A DNA stretch of 64,000 nt from Stenotrophomonas maltophilia (GTDB lineage Bacteria; Pseudomonadota; Gammaproteobacteria; Xanthomonadales; Xanthomonadaceae): positions 3,884,001 to 3,948,000 of the forward strand of contig NZ_CP015612.1 in NCBI RefSeq assembly GCF_002138415.1, written 5' to 3'. This document shows, one piece after another, positions 25,040 to 35,105 of the stretch (within the stretch, counting starts at the first letter, position 1; each line of letters starts with the position of its first letter). The notes beneath the pieces are model-generated. The model was not told the DNA's origin. It saw only the letters and a list, made by a program, of their open reading frames with translations, and ran no database searches. The translations under genes and the position numbers were made by a program.

Positions 25040-27901
25040 TCAGAACCGCAGGTCCGCGCGCAGGTACCAGTAACGGCCACGCGGGATGTCGTAGGTCGAG
25101 GCGTCGTAGCCGTTCAACGAGCACGACAGGCAGATCGGCGGATCCTTGTCGAACACGTTGTTCAGGCCAGCGGTCAGCTGCAGCCCCTTCATCCAGTCGA
25201 TCTTGTAGCCCACCTGCATGTCGTGGAAGGTGGTGGCCGACAGTGTGTTGGTGCCAGCGGCCTGGTTGCTGCACACCGGGAAGGCGGCGGCATCACCGCA
25301 GTTTTCGGTCAGCTCGGAGATGTGCCGCACGGTCCAGTTGGCACTCCAGCGGTCCATCGTCCAGCCGATGCTGGCGTTGCTGGTCCATTCCGGAATCGAA
25401 CTGTCAGCCACTTCCACGCCCGGCTTCTGCGGCTGCTTCTGGCCAGCCGCGCCGGTGGCCTCGTAACGGCCAACGAAGGTGTTCTTCCAGCCCAGCTTGA
25501 ACTGGCCGATGGAGGTCTGCGGCAGCGTCCAGAACAGATCCACGTCCCAGCCATCGGTCTTGATCGACCCCAGGTTGGTCAAGCGGTTGTTGAAGCTGCT
25601 CACTGCGCCGGTACTGGCACGGGTGATGCCGTCGCAGTAGATCGGATCGAGCGTATCCACGCACAGGTCCAGCTGGGTCTGCGCGTTGATCGCCTGGATG
25701 GCACCATCGATGGCGTGGCGGTAGAAGGTCACTTCCACGTCGAAGCGCTCCGACCACGACGCATTGTTGCCGAACCACGGGCTCCACACGAAGCCGGCGC
25801 TGAAGCTGCGCGAGCGTTCCGGATCAAGCTCGCGGTTGCCGCCGGTGGTCACCGAGATCTGCGAGTTGGCCTGCTGGAACCCCGCCGGCACGCCCAGCGC
25901 AGCACAGTTGGCGGCGCTGCCACGCGGCGGCGTACCGCCCAGGCCCACCGAGCACGGATCGAACAACTGCAGGTCGGCACGTGCCGCCGAGCCGTACAGC
26001 TCACCGATCGACGGTGCGCGGAAGCCTTCGGCATAGGTCGTGCGCAGCACGAAGTCATCGGTCACCTGCCAGCGCAGGCCGTACTTGGGCGTGAATTCAC
26101 CACCAAAGGTGGAGTAGTCCGAATAGCGGCCGGCCAGGCTCAGGTCCAGCTTCTTGCCGAACGAAGAGTCGGCGAAGATCGGTACGCTCAGCTCCAGGTA
26201 GGCTTCGTTGACGTCATAGGAGCCCGAGGTCGGCTGCGACGGCACGCCGTTGTAGTGGCCCGCCACCGTCAACGGATCGGGCTGGTAGGAGCCCTTGTAC
26301 CTGCGGTGTTCGACACCCGTGGCGAACGACACCGGGCCGGCCGGCAGCGTGAACAGCTCGCTGGAGAGGTTGGCGGTGAACAGGCTCAGCTCGTTCTGGC
26401 TGCGATCACGCACCACCGGCTGGATCCACTTCAGCATGTCCGGCGTGATCGAGCCCACGCCACCGAAGATGTTCAGCGGCACGCATCCCGGCGTGGCAGC
26501 GCAGATGGCAGGATCGCCCAGTGCCATGTTGACGTTGTAGATGTTGTAGCTGCCATAGTTGGTCTGTTCGGCCTTGTTCTTGCTGTACATGCCGTTCACG
26601 TCCCAGTACCAGCTGCGGTCGGCGGCATGGAAGTCGCCGACCAGCCCGGTGGCGAAGTACGTGGTGTCCACCTTCTGCTCGAACACGCGTGCACCGCCCT
26701 CCACCGGACGGCGGCCGATCAGGCTCATGTTGCCCGAGGACACCAGATCGAAACCGAACGGGTTGTATGGATTGAGCGCGGACACGGTGATGTTGTCGGC
26801 CAGCGGGTTGCCGGTGGCGCCATCGGGGCCGAAGAACAGCGGCTCCGGACCTGCCTGGTTGGTCGACTCGCGGCGATTGCCCAGTGCCTTTACATACCAC
26901 TGCACGTTGTCAGTGATGTCGAATCGGAACTGGCCGAACAAGCCCTTACGCTCGGATGGCGTCAGCACCATGTTGTATTCGGCGAAGTTGAAGCGGTCGG
27001 CACTGGTGAAGCAGTGGTAGTCGTCGCTGCGGTTGCAGCCGGCGCTGCCGTCATAACGTGGATTGGGCACACCACTGTTGGGCACGATGTCCTGCTCGGC
27101 GCCGGTGTTGGGATCGACGAAGGCGAAGCGGCCCTGCGGAATGCCACCGCTGCCGAACGCCAGCCCGGTGCCGGGAATCGGGAAGCGCGACTGCTCGCGG
27201 TCCTTGGCGAACACCGGATCCTGCTTGGTCCAGCTGGCGCCGAGGAACAGGCTGAAGCGGTCGCCGCTCTTGCCCCAGGCCAGGTCCACGCCCTTCTGCG
27301 TGCCGTCGCCCTTGCTGTACTCACCGTAGTTCAGCGTCACCTGCGCACCATCGAAATCACGGCGGGTGATGATGTTGACCACACCGGCAATGGCATCGGA
27401 GCCGTATAGCGACGATGCGCCATCTTCCAGCACTTCGATGCGCTCGACGATGGCCAGCGGAATGGTGTTGAGGTCGGTGGCCGAGCCGACGCCGGAGGCG
27501 GACGACTCGTTGACCCAGCGGATGCCATCGACCAGCACCAGCACGCGCTTGGCCCCCAGATGGCGCAGATCGACCTGCGCGGAACCGGCACCCACGCCAC
27601 TGCCGTCAGGCGGGAAGCCGAAGTTGCCGGACGAGTTGAACTTGGCGTTGAGCGCGGAACCGGACCCGGTGAGCTGCTGAAGGACCTCGCCGATCGAGGT
27701 CAGGCCGGTGCGCTCGATGTCACCGCGGGTCAGCGTCTGGATCGGCACCTGGCCTTCGACTTCAGCGCGCTTGATGCGGGTGCCAGTGACTTCCACCGCA
27801 TCCAGGTTGGTGGTGGATTGTGCAGCGGCACCCAACGGTGCCAAGGCCGTCACGCACAGCGCAACGGCAACCGCCAACGGGCGGTGATGCAGGTGAATCA
27901 T
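25040..27901 (-). CDS. TonB-dependent receptor (large Xanthomonadaceae type)
   Basis: A 953-residue outer-membrane receptor. Signal peptide to about residue 28 (LGAAAQS), then a TonB box ([11 protein letters not shown]), a plug ([62 protein letters not shown]) and a barrel with the C-terminal [13 protein letters not shown]. The start at 27899-27901 has a strong GGAGAGAGAG ribosome site; the extra upstream frame is noncoding leader. The substrate is unknown; this receptor type takes up varied polymers and peptides. A lone exbD lies upstream on the same strand and a dyad lies in the gap. Confidence 0.92.
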   Translation of the reverse strand: MIHLHHRPLAVAVALCVTALAPLGAAAQSTTNLDAVEVTGTRIKRAEVEGQVPIQTLTRGDIERTGLTSIGEVLQQLTGSGSALNAKFNSSGNFGFPPDGSGVGAGSAQVDLRHLGAKRVLVLVDGIRWVNESSASGVGSATDLNTIPLAIVERIEVLEDGASSLYGSDAIAGVVNIITRRDFDGAQVTLNYGEYSKGDGTQKGVDLAWGKSGDRFSLFLGASWTKQDPVFAKDREQSRFPIPGTGLAFGSGGIPQGRFAFVDPNTGAEQDIVPNSGVPNPRYDGSAGCNRSDDYHCFTSADRFNFAEYNMVLTPSERKGLFGQFRFDITDNVQWYVKALGNRRESTNQAGPEPLFFGPDGATGNPLADNITVSALNPYNPFGFDLVSSGNMSLIGRRPVEGGARVFEQKVDTTYFATGLVGDFHAADRSWYWDVNGMYSKNKAEQTNYGSYNIYNVNMALGDPAICAATPGCVPLNIFGGVGSITPDMLKWIQPVVRDRSQNELSLFTANLSSELFTLPAGPVSFATGVEHRRYKGSYQPDPLTVAGHYNGVPSQPTSGSYDVNEAYLELSVPIFADSSFGKKLDLSLAGRYSDYSTFGGEFTPKYGLRWQVTDDFVLRTTYAEGFRAPSIGELYGSAARADLQLFDPCSVGLGGTPPRGSAANCAALGVPAGFQQANSQISVTTGGNRELDPERSRSFSAGFVWSPWFGNNASWSERFDVEVTFYRHAIDGAIQAINAQTQLDLCVDTLDPIYCDGITRASTGAVSSFNNRLTNLGSIKTDGWDVDLFWTLPQTSIGQFKLGWKNTFVGRYEATGAAGQKQPQKPGVEVADSSIPEWTSNASIGWTMDRWSANWTVRHISELTENCGDAAAFPVCSNQAAGTNTLSATTFHDMQVGYKIDWMKGLQLTAGLNNVFDKDPPICLSCSLNGYDASTYDIPRGRYWYLRADLRF

Positions 27902-28028
27902 TCGCTCTCTCTCCAAAGGAATGTCGGGACATGGACTGCCGCGCTCCCCCCTGCATGGCGGCAGCGTCTCCTTTGTAAACAAGTGGTAAAAGTCGCGGCG
28001 TGATGATCGACACTCTTTCACGCGGAAT

Positions 28029-28055
28029 TGACGCAAATGGCGGGCGATTGCGTCA
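28029..28055. promoter_or_regulatory. Perfect 8-base dyad upstream of receptor gene
   Basis: TGACGCAA-(11 bases)-TTGCGTCA, about 130 bases upstream of the receptor start. The 271-base gap between exbD and the receptor gene holds nothing else I can name. Confidence 0.5.
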
Positions 28056-28172
28056 GATGAGTGCAATTAAAGACCGGACGGTACTGTTCGAAGCGGACGG
28101 TTTAATGCCGGGGACGACAGCACACGCCGAGATTTCCCATCGGTCATCAAGCGCTCTTTCGGGGGGCCACCG

Positions 28173-28583
28173 CTAGAAAGCCTGCGCCGTGACGCGAAGG
28201 CCATGCCCCTCGATGGCGAGCAGCACCCGCGCCATGTCGCCGTACTCGGTTCGGTCGGCGGTGGTCAGGTGCAGCGAGGGCTGGAGCGCCGGTGGCAATT
28301 GCTGGAGCTGGGCAAGGGCGCGCTGCAGTGCAGGGTCGTCCAATGGCCGGTCATTCCAGTAGACGCCACCGGCCGCGTCGAGATGCAGCGCGATCGATGC
28401 CGGCGGCGTGTGCCCGGGCCCCGGCGGACACACCGTGCGCTGTTCGAACGGCCGCACCGCCGTCGTCTGTGCCATCGGCAAGGTGGTGACCACCAACGCC
28501 AGCAACACCAGCAGCACATCCACCAGCGGCGCCAGATTGATGCCGGACATCAGCGCACGGCCGTGCAAAGACGCATAGCGCAT
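28173..28583 (-). CDS. ExbD/TolR-family biopolymer transport protein (lone copy)
   Basis: A 136-residue inner-membrane protein with one N-terminal transmembrane helix (NLAPLVDVLLVLLALVVTT, about residues 16-34) including the conserved membrane aspartate (Asp22) that takes part in proton-driven energising of TonB. A periplasmic domain follows (IALHLDAAGGVYWNDRPL, LTTADRTEYGDMARVL). AAGGAG ribosome site before the ATG. No exbB or tonB is adjacent. Its location upstream of a TonB receptor suggests it serves that receptor, sharing ExbB/TonB encoded elsewhere. Confidence 0.85.
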   Translation of the reverse strand: MRYASLHGRALMSGINLAPLVDVLLVLLALVVTTLPMAQTTAVRPFEQRTVCPPGPGHTPPASIALHLDAAGGVYWNDRPLDDPALQRALAQLQQLPPALQPSLHLTTADRTEYGDMARVLLAIEGHGLRVTAQAF

Positions 28584-28792
28584 ACCACGCTCCTTCGCGG
28601 AAACAGCGGCCCACGTCGGGCAGGCCGCGCTGTGCCTGAATCATCGCACAATTGAGATCCGCGACAGGTTTGCCGCTTCTGCCGCCCCCCGCATGCACAC
28701 CGTCCCGGCAGGATCGATCGTCTGCCCATCCCATCGGCGGCGTGCACGCAATGCGAAACTGAATTCAGCCAGCCCCCGCTATGCTGGGCGCC

Positions 28793-30766
28793 ATGACCCG
28801 ACGCACTTCAACTGCCCTGTCCCTGCTGCCCTTGGCCACCACGCTGCTGATCGGCTGCGCCAATGCCCAGTCCCTCGACGCCCAGAACGCGCAGCTGAAG
28901 GCCGCGATCGCAGCCGCCGAACGCGGCCAGTTCGATCCCGGCCAGGCCGCTTCGCTCAGCCGACATCCGGCCTATGGCTGGCTGGAGTACGCCAACCTGC
29001 GCCGCAACATCGACACCGTCGATACCGCGCAGGCACAGGCCTTCCTCAAGCGCTATGACGGCCAGGCCGTGGCCAACACCTTCCGCAGCGTGTGGCTGCC
29101 CTCGGTCGCACGCCGCCAGGACTGGCCCACCCTGCTCGCCAACTGGGTTCCCACCGACAATGCCGGCCTGCGCTGTGCGCAGCTGACCGCGCGCCAGGTG
29201 ACCGGCAAGGTCGATCCGCAGTGGATCAGTGAAGCGCAGGATCTGTGGCGCAAGAACGGCAAGTCGCTGCCGGACGGCTGTGATGCCGTTTTCGCCGTGC
29301 TGCAGGCGCAGGGTGGTCTGAGCGACGCCCTGCGCTGGGAACGCATTGACGCTGCCGCCGACGCCCAGCAACCCGCTGTGATGCGCAGCGCCGCACGTGG
29401 TCTGCCCGCCACCGACCTGGCACTGGCGAACAATTACGCTGCCTTTGTCGACAAGCCCAATGCCAGCGCGTTGAACTGGCCGCGCAACGAGCGTAGCCGG
29501 CGTATCGCCACCGATGGCCTGGCCAAGCTGGCCAAGGCCGATCCCGGCGCCACCGAACAGCAGCTGCCGCAGTACGCGCAGGCACTGGGCCTGAGTGCCG
29601 ACCAGCAGGGCCAGGTGCTGTACCAGATCGCATTGTGGACGGTAGCGTCCTACCTTCCGGATTCGGCGCGCCGCCTCAACGCGGTACCCGAATCGGCGTA
29701 TGACGAGCGCCTGCACGAATGGCGCGTGCGCGAAGCGATGTCGCGCGGTGACTGGCCGGCGGCGCTGACCGCGATCCGCAAGATGGGCAGCAAGCAGCGC
29801 AGCGACCCACGCTGGCGCTACTTCGAAGGCCGCATGCTGGAGAAGACCGGCCAGGCCCAGCAGGCGCAGCCGCTGTTCCGCGAGGCCGCGCGCGCACCGA
29901 CCTTCCACGGTTTCCTGGCCGCCGACAAGCTGCAGCAGGGCTACACGCTGTGCCCGTGGAAGCCGAACGACAGCTCGCAGGCGCAGGCGGTGATCGCGCG
30001 CGATCCGGCGATCCAGCGCGCGATGGCGCTGTACCAGATCGACCGCGCCGGCTGGGCCGTGGCCGAATGGAACAGCGCGCTGTCGCGCTTCGATGACACC
30101 CAGCGCCGCCTCGCCGTACGCGTCGCGCAGGACAACGGCTGGTTCGACCGCGCCGTGTTCGCGCTCGGCAAGCAGCCGCAGGAGCAGCGCCTGTACGACC
30201 TGCGCTTCCCGCTGCACCACGACGCCACCATCCGCCGCGAATCGGCGCGCAACGCGATCGATCCGGCCTGGGTGGCCGCGGAGATCCGTGCCGAGAGCAC
30301 CTTCACCCCACGCGCGCGCTCGCCTGCCAACGCCATGGGCCTGATGCAGGTGCTGCCGGCCACCGGTGCCGGCGTGGCCAAGTCGATCGGCCTGACCGGC
30401 TACGGCGGTGCCGACAGCCTGTACGACCCGGACACCAACATCGCCATCGGTACCGCCTACCTGCGCCAGCTGATGAACAAGTACGACGGCCTGCCGTACG
30501 TGACCATCGCCGCCTACAACGCCGGCCCGACCCCGACCGCGCGCTGGCAGGGCCAGCGCCCGGGCTTTGATCCGGACCTGTGGATCGAGACCATCAGCTA
30601 CAAGGAAACCCGCGAGTACGTCGCCCGCGTGCTGGCCTTCAGCGTGATCTACGACTGGCGCCTCAACGGCGATGCGCTGCCGCTGAGCGACCGCCTGATG
30701 GGCCGCTTGGTGGACAAGCGCAAAAGCTTCAGCTGCGCCGCCAACGCCGACCAGGGCGGCGATTGA
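28793..30766 (+). CDS. slt: Soluble-type lytic murein transglycosylase (Slt70 family)
   Basis: A 657-residue enzyme that cleaves peptidoglycan glycan strands with formation of 1,6-anhydromuropeptides. The N-terminal signal carries a lipobox-like LIGC, then a long alpha-helical superhelix (residues about 30-480), then the catalytic lysozyme-like domain with EIRAESTFTPRARSPANAMG (catalytic Glu in AES), GLMQVLPATG and AYNAGP. I use the ATG at 28793; the one at 28781 adds four residues ahead of the signal peptide. The 209-base gap before it, divergent from exbD, holds no feature I can support. Confidence 0.93.
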   Translation: MTRRTSTALSLLPLATTLLIGCANAQSLDAQNAQLKAAIAAAERGQFDPGQAASLSRHPAYGWLEYANLRRNIDTVDTAQAQAFLKRYDGQAVANTFRSVWLPSVARRQDWPTLLANWVPTDNAGLRCAQLTARQVTGKVDPQWISEAQDLWRKNGKSLPDGCDAVFAVLQAQGGLSDALRWERIDAAADAQQPAVMRSAARGLPATDLALANNYAAFVDKPNASALNWPRNERSRRIATDGLAKLAKADPGATEQQLPQYAQALGLSADQQGQVLYQIALWTVASYLPDSARRLNAVPESAYDERLHEWRVREAMSRGDWPAALTAIRKMGSKQRSDPRWRYFEGRMLEKTGQAQQAQPLFREAARAPTFHGFLAADKLQQGYTLCPWKPNDSSQAQAVIARDPAIQRAMALYQIDRAGWAVAEWNSALSRFDDTQRRLAVRVAQDNGWFDRAVFALGKQPQEQRLYDLRFPLHHDATIRRESARNAIDPAWVAAEIRAESTFTPRARSPANAMGLMQVLPATGAGVAKSIGLTGYGGADSLYDPDTNIAIGTAYLRQLMNKYDGLPYVTIAAYNAGPTPTARWQGQRPGFDPDLWIETISYKETREYVARVLAFSVIYDWRLNGDALPLSDRLMGRLVDKRKSFSCAANADQGGD

Positions 30767-30779
30767 TCGCACCACGGTC

Positions 30780-30800
30780 GTGCCGACCGCTGGCCGGCAC
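30780..30800. repeat. SMAG/REP-like palindrome
   Basis: GTGCCG-accgctggc-CGGCAC between slt and the small membrane protein gene. Confidence 0.6.
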
Positions 30801-30833
30801 GACCGGATCTCCATTCCCTGGGGAGGGAACGCA

Positions 30834-31070
30834 ATGAGCCTGCTGGCCTGGATCGGGATGTTCGCCGCCTGGAGCCTGTTCGCCACCTGGGTGCTGCGCT
30901 GGGGTGGCGCGGCCTGGATGGAAGGCTGGAAGTCGCTGGCCTTCGTCGACAGCTGGGGCAGCCTGTGGGACGAAGCGCAGATCAAGCTGTACTTCCTCTG
31001 CCTGTGGATCGTCTACGGCCTGTGGTTCCTGGCCGGCCTGTTCGTGCCGGAGTGGCGCGGTTTGCCGTGA
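30834..31070 (+). CDS. Small Trp-rich membrane protein
   Basis: A 78-residue protein with two hydrophobic segments (residues 3-21 and about 52-69) separated by a short Trp/Asp-containing loop, and nine tryptophans overall. A good GGAGG ribosome site lies before the ATG at 30834. I do not recognise the family. It sits between slt and cca on the same strand and may be co-transcribed with cca. Confidence 0.7.
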   Translation: MSLLAWIGMFAAWSLFATWVLRWGGAAWMEGWKSLAFVDSWGSLWDEAQIKLYFLCLWIVYGLWFLAGLFVPEWRGLP

Positions 31071-31125
31071 TGCCGCTGCATCGGTAGTGCCGGTACATCG
31101 GCGCCGGGCATGCGATCATCCTCCC

Positions 31126-32346
31126 ATGAAGATCTATCTTGTCGGCGGCGCCGTGCGCGACCGCCTGCTGCAGCGCCCTGCCGGCGACCGTGACTGGGTG
31201 GTGGTCGGCGCCACGCCCGCGCAGATGGAAGCGCAGGGCTACACCGCCGTCGGCCGCGATTTCCCGGTGTTCCTGCACCCGAAGACCGGCGAGGAATACG
31301 CGCTGGCGCGCACCGAGCGCAAATCCGGTCGTGGCTATCGCGGCTTCGTGGTCGATGCCGATCCGGCGGTGACGCTGGAAGAGGATCTGCAGCGGCGCGA
31401 CTTCACCATCAACGCGATCGCCTGCGATGAGGAGACCGGCACGCTGGTCGATCCTTACGGTGGCGTTCGCGATCTTGAGCAGCGCGTGTTGCGCCACGTC
31501 GGCCCTGCGTTCGTGGAAGATCCACTGCGCGTGCTGCGCGCGGCGCGCTTCATGGCGCGCTTCGCGCCACTGGGCTTCACCGTCGCCGAAGAGACCATGG
31601 CGCTGATGCGCGAGGTCGCCGCCAGTGGTGAGCTGGACGCGCTGGTGCCCGAGCGCGTCTGGCAGGAACTGCGCAAGGCGCTGGTCAGTGAACGGCCCTC
31701 CGCCTTCCTGCACACGCTGCACGATGCGCAGGCGCTGGGCCCGATCCTGCCCGAGCTGGAAGCGCTGTACGGCGTGCCGCAGCGTGCCGAATTCCACCCG
31801 GAAGTCGATACCGGCATCCACCAGGAAATGGTCAGCGACATGGCCGCGAAACTGGCACCGGGTGATGACCTGGTCGGCTTCGCTGCGCTCACCCACGACC
31901 TCGGCAAGGGCCTGACCCCGCCGGAGGAATGGCCGCGCCACATCATGCACGAGCAACGCGGCATCAAGCCGCTTAAGGCATTGTGCGCGCGGTTGAAGAT
32001 TCCCACCGAGCACCAGCAGCTGGCCGAAGCGGTGTGCCGCGAACACTTGAACGTGCACCGCATCGACGAACTGCGCGATGCCACCGTGCTGGAACTGCTG
32101 GGCCGCTGTGATGCGCTGCGCAGGCCGGAACGCGTGGCTCGTATCGCACTGTGCTGCGAGGCCGACAAGCGCGGCCGGCTCGGTTTCGAGGATGCCGACT
32201 ACCCACAGGGCGAAACGCTCAAGCGCCTGCACCAGGCGGCGCTGTCAGTGCAGGCGCGGGACCTGGACACCACGCACCTGAAGGGCCCGGCCATCGGTGA
32301 GGCACTGGCCAAGGCGCGGGTGAAAGCCATCGCCGCCGCCCGCTGA
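31126..32346 (+). CDS. cca: Multifunctional CCA tRNA nucleotidyltransferase
   Basis: Adds or repairs the 3'-CCA end of tRNAs without a template. 406 residues. The N-terminal nucleotidyltransferase head has [10 protein letters not shown] and the metal-binding DRDWVVVG; then [19 protein letters not shown] and the [16 protein letters not shown] motif of class II enzymes. The C-terminal HD domain (LTHDLGKGL) gives the phosphatase/phosphodiesterase activities of the long gammaproteobacterial form. Start ATG at 31126. Confidence 0.96.
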   Translation: MKIYLVGGAVRDRLLQRPAGDRDWVVVGATPAQMEAQGYTAVGRDFPVFLHPKTGEEYALARTERKSGRGYRGFVVDADPAVTLEEDLQRRDFTINAIACDEETGTLVDPYGGVRDLEQRVLRHVGPAFVEDPLRVLRAARFMARFAPLGFTVAEETMALMREVAASGELDALVPERVWQELRKALVSERPSAFLHTLHDAQALGPILPELEALYGVPQRAEFHPEVDTGIHQEMVSDMAAKLAPGDDLVGFAALTHDLGKGLTPPEEWPRHIMHEQRGIKPLKALCARLKIPTEHQQLAEAVCREHLNVHRIDELRDATVLELLGRCDALRRPERVARIALCCEADKRGRLGFEDADYPQGETLKRLHQAALSVQARDLDTTHLKGPAIGEALAKARVKAIAAAR

Positions 32347-32390
32347 TTCGCAGCGGCCGTACCGGCCGCGCGCGCACTGCTATGGGGAGT

Positions 32391-32407
32391 GCCGGCCGCT
32401 GGCCGGC
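32391..32407. repeat. SMAG/REP palindrome
   Basis: GCCGGCC-gct-GGCCGGC between convergent cca and the SseB-like gene. Confidence 0.65.
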
Positions 32408-32425
32408 CCCCAGACAATCCCTGGA

Positions 32426-32860
32426 TCAGTGCGCCATGCCGCGGGTAATCGCCGCCGCACGCTGCTTCAACTGGGCCACGGCATCGGGAATCATCTCCAT
32501 GCCCACGTCCAGGCCCGGGTTCAGCACCAGGCCGACGCCATCGCCGATACCGGCCAGCAGCGCGTGCACCGCGATCGGCATGGCATGGGCAAACTGCGGC
32601 AGCTGCTCGTGCCACAGCCCAGCGCGCTCGGGGGCGGTGAACACCGCGAACATCGGCTCGCCGCTCTCGCTGGTCAGCACCAGCGGCGAGATGCTCTCGT
32701 CCCAGGCGCCGTCTTCGCCAATGGCCTTGTCCAGCAGCACGAACGCCGTCGAGGTCAACAGGCCATCGAGGAACTGCGCTGCGGTCAGCGTGCCGTCCTG
32801 GGCCTGCAGCAGGCGTACCTCGAGGTCGTTGAGGGGTTCGAACGGGGTGTCGTGGTCCAT
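32426..32860 (-). CDS. SseB N-terminal-domain protein
   Basis: A 144-residue cytoplasmic protein resembling the SseB N-terminal domain (enhanced serine sensitivity protein family). Supporting segments are FLDGLLTSTAFVLLDK near residues 30-45, PLVLTSESGEPMFAVFTAPE (typical phrase of the family, a strand pair with T-x-x-G) and the C-terminal helix region GLVLNPGLDVGMEM with NPG. Function is unknown; E. coli SseB alters serine sensitivity. It lies between cca (convergent) and higBA (downstream of both). Confidence 0.68.
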   Translation of the reverse strand: MDHDTPFEPLNDLEVRLLQAQDGTLTAAQFLDGLLTSTAFVLLDKAIGEDGAWDESISPLVLTSESGEPMFAVFTAPERAGLWHEQLPQFAHAMPIAVHALLAGIGDGVGLVLNPGLDVGMEMIPDAVAQLKQRAAAITRGMAH

Positions 32861-32946
32861 GGTCGGTTCCGGTACGTGATTGCAGGGCAGACTTTAACAG
32901 GCCGGGGGTGAGGCACGGCAGCGCATCGGCAGGGACACGCGGGGCT

Positions 32947-33306
32947 TCAGCGGCCGATGAGACTTTCCGCGGGAATGCCCAGGTTGCGGTGAAGCTTCCG
33001 GATCATTTCCAGAGTCAGACCGCGCTTGCGATTCAACACCTCGTAGACACGGTTGAGCTGGCCGATGGACGGCACCAGATCCTTCACGGTCAGACCGCCC
33101 TGCTCCATGCGGAAGCGGATTGCATCGATGGGATCTGGCGGTTCGATCGGGTGGTGCTTCGCTTCGTAGGCTTCAACCAGCGTTACGAGAATTTCGAATC
33201 GATCGCCATCCTCGCTCCCCGGCTCCGGCTCGTTGTCCACATAGGCCGAAATCTCGCGCAGAGCGTTTTCGTAGTCGATTTCCGTACGGATGGGCTGGAT
33301 GTTCAT
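32947..33306 (-). CDS. higA: HigA-type antitoxin
   Basis: A 119-residue antitoxin. N-terminal toxin-binding part (IQPIRTEIDYENALREISAY, NEPEPGSEDGDRFEIL) and C-terminal XRE-type helix-turn-helix (LTVKDLVPSIGQLNRVYEVLNRKRGLTL). The segment VTLVEAYEAKHHPI is typical for HigA partners of HigB-2-type toxins. The ATG overlaps the stop of higB (ATGA), giving the toxin-first order characteristic of higBA. Expected to bind the dyad upstream of higB and repress the pair. Confidence 0.92.
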   Translation of the reverse strand: MNIQPIRTEIDYENALREISAYVDNEPEPGSEDGDRFEILVTLVEAYEAKHHPIEPPDPIDAIRFRMEQGGLTVKDLVPSIGQLNRVYEVLNRKRGLTLEMIRKLHRNLGIPAESLIGR

Positions 33307-33605
33307 AGAAGCTCCACAGTGTCGGCGTCGATCCGGTCGTACTCGGCGTGGGTGCCAACGAACTTGATGTAGACCACTTGAAACCTGTAACCCACAGCGA
33401 CGATAAGCCGGTAGCTGTTGCCCTTTATGTTGAACACCACTCGACTGTTCGCCACGAAACTGGCGCTTGCATAACGTTGGCGTACATCGTGCGGCGTGTC
33501 CCATTCGGCGTGCCTGACTTCGTCGTACCAGGACCTCAGCGCTGCTTCCGAATCAGGGTGGCGTTCCCAGAATCGTTTCAGCGTCGCCAAAGCAACCACT
33601 TTCAT
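33303..33605 (-). CDS. higB: HigB-type toxin (ribosome-dependent mRNA interferase)
   Basis: A 100-residue RelE-fold toxin that cleaves translated mRNA. The sequence has FWERHPDSEAALRSWYDEV, DVRQRYASASFVANSRVVFNI, the conserved IKGNSYRLIVAVGYRFQVVYIKFVGTH stretch (in pieces GNSYRLIV and VYIKFVGTHAEYD), matching the HigB family including the late Tyr-Asp. Start: ATG at 33603-33605 with AGGA seven bases upstream (a GTG at 33611 would add two residues). Confidence 0.93.
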   Translation of the reverse strand: MKVVALATLKRFWERHPDSEAALRSWYDEVRHAEWDTPHDVRQRYASASFVANSRVVFNIKGNSYRLIVAVGYRFQVVYIKFVGTHAEYDRIDADTVELL

Positions 33606-33618
33606 TGACACATCCTAG

Positions 33619-33631
33619 TCCCAAAATGGGA
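33619..33631. promoter_or_regulatory. Candidate HigA operator
   Basis: Perfect dyad TCCCA-aaa-TGGGA 14-26 bases upstream of the higB ATG. Confidence 0.6.
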
Positions 33632-33654
33632 TATAAGCAACAGTTTCACCTTCA

Positions 33655-33993
33655 TCAGCGGCCGATGTATCCATGCCGCCACAGCCAGCCCAGCGCGGCC
33701 AGCCCGGCCACCGCCACCAACATCAACGGCAGGCCGAAGCGGTGCCGCCACGGGATCGGCACCCTGCCCAGTTGCTGGTCCATGGTCTCGGTATCCAGCA
33801 TCCAGCCGTGCTCGCACCGGGTGCAGGCCAGCTCGTAACGGCGCTGGTAGGTGAAGCCGAACAGCAGATCGATGCGCGCCATCTTGTAGCGCAGCTGCGG
33901 GGCGAACTCGGTTTCCGTCTGGCAGCGCAGACAGTGATGGGCTTCGGTCGGGCCGACCACCATCACCCGTTCCTGCTGGCCGATCAGGATCAT
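33655..33993 (-). CDS. Zinc-ribbon membrane protein of unknown function
   Basis: A 112-residue protein with two CxxC pairs (HCLRCQ near residue 21 and CTRCEH near residue 57) that could form a zinc ribbon, followed by one C-terminal transmembrane helix (about residues 87-105). This layout is that of small zinc-ribbon membrane proteins. It is followed, 3 bases upstream in coordinates, by the S41-like gene on the same strand, so the two are probably co-transcribed. Confidence 0.72.
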   Translation of the reverse strand: MILIGQQERVMVVGPTEAHHCLRCQTETEFAPQLRYKMARIDLLFGFTYQRRYELACTRCEHGWMLDTETMDQQLGRVPIPWRHRFGLPLMLVAVAGLAALGWLWRHGYIGR

Positions 33994-33996
33994 GGA

Positions 33997-35031
33997 TCAG
34001 CCACCCTGGCAGGCGGGCTGGGCCAGCAGCCAGGCTTGGGCCGCAGCCAAGGTGGCCGGTCCGCTGGCGGTAGCCTGATCCGGCTGCATTCTGCCGCCGT
34101 CGCCCTGCCCGTTGCGGTCAGTCATCACATTGTGGGTCATCAACAAAGTGGTACCGTCCACCAGCGTCATGGGTCGATTGCCGGTAGAAAAGCCTGCGCT
34201 GGGCTGACCGAAACTGCGACTCCCCGGTTGCCCTCGAAACGCGAGTGCCACTGCTTCGCCGGAGCTTGCCGTACCGGCCCCCATCACCACCGCCACCGGT
34301 GCTGTGCCCGCACGCAATCGATACGCGCCCTGTCGTGAACGCAGCATCGAGGCATTGCCTTGCACAACTTCACCTTCCGCCTGCCGCCACCACAGCAATC
34401 CATTGGCACTACGGAAGGCGCCGATCAACGCCCCCTGCGTATCCGGCGTTCCATGCAGCAATGGCAACAAACCCAACAACATCGGCCACATGTTGCCGCC
34501 ACCATTACTGCTTACATCCACTACCCAGCCGCACCGCGTGCCGTCATCCAGGCCGGCGATACGCTCCTGCAACGCCAGCGCGTAGACCTTGCGTGCTTCA
34601 TAGCGTTCCGGTTCGCTGCGTTGCAGGTCTTCCACAAAGGGGCTGACCCGCAGCACGCCGATGCGGGGATTGACATGACTGGGGGCAGCGAGTTCGGTCG
34701 CCTGAGTCGCATTCAAGCGCTGAGCACGTTCGGAGCGCTGACGCTGCTCGCCTGGTGAAAACCAACGGCCGTGACCTCCGCTGCTGCGTGCGGCGGCCTC
34801 ATCCAGAACACGGCGCTGTTGCGCGCGGTCATCGCCTGCAGCGGTCAGGCGGGTGCGCACGTCGTTCCAATCGACGCGGCCACGGTACAAAGACTGGGTT
34901 TCCAACAATTGCAGCATCTGCTCACGCGCTTCGGGCGACGGCAGCTCCACTATTTCCTCTGCAACAGCGACCGAAGATGAAAGCAGTAGCGTGGCGAGCA
35001 TGGTGGCACGAACATTCCTTGGGTCCAGCAT
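33997..35031 (-). CDS. S41-like peptidase, exported
   Basis: A 344-residue secreted protein (signal peptide to about residue 20, SSSVAVAEE). The C-terminal half resembles the S41/tail-specific protease core: CGWVVDVSSNGGGNMWPMLL (the D-x-x-x-N-x-GG segment), VAVVMGAGTASSGEAVALAF with the candidate nucleophile Ser in TASSGE, and a following SFGQPSAGFSTGN. The lysine usually found in the GKG position of CtpA-type enzymes is not evident, as in IRBP-like members. No PDZ domain is seen. I chose the ATG at 35029-35031 because AAGGAG lies six bases before it. Confidence 0.72.
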   Translation of the reverse strand: MLDPRNVRATMLATLLLSSSVAVAEEIVELPSPEAREQMLQLLETQSLYRGRVDWNDVRTRLTAAGDDRAQQRRVLDEAAARSSGGHGRWFSPGEQRQRSERAQRLNATQATELAAPSHVNPRIGVLRVSPFVEDLQRSEPERYEARKVYALALQERIAGLDDGTRCGWVVDVSSNGGGNMWPMLLGLLPLLHGTPDTQGALIGAFRSANGLLWWRQAEGEVVQGNASMLRSRQGAYRLRAGTAPVAVVMGAGTASSGEAVALAFRGQPGSRSFGQPSAGFSTGNRPMTLVDGTTLLMTHNVMTDRNGQGDGGRMQPDQATASGPATLAAAQAWLLAQPACQGG

Positions 35032-35105
35032 CGACGACTCCTTGTCATGTATCGAAGCCATAGGATAGCCGTGGCGGGATAGATCTCGCCACGCGCCAGT
35101 ATGCT

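Noticed and set aside
25223..27409. A 728-codon open frame opposite the TonB receptor gene.
   Set aside because: High-GC third-position bias opens long antisense frames; the translation is low-complexity Gly/Ala/His/Arg-rich, with no domain, while the opposite strand encodes a complete receptor.
2105..28041. A 14-base exact match (TTGACGCAAATGGC) upstream of both frmR and the large TonB receptor.
   Set aside because: In a 64 kb window several chance 14-base matches are expected, and the two contexts share nothing else.
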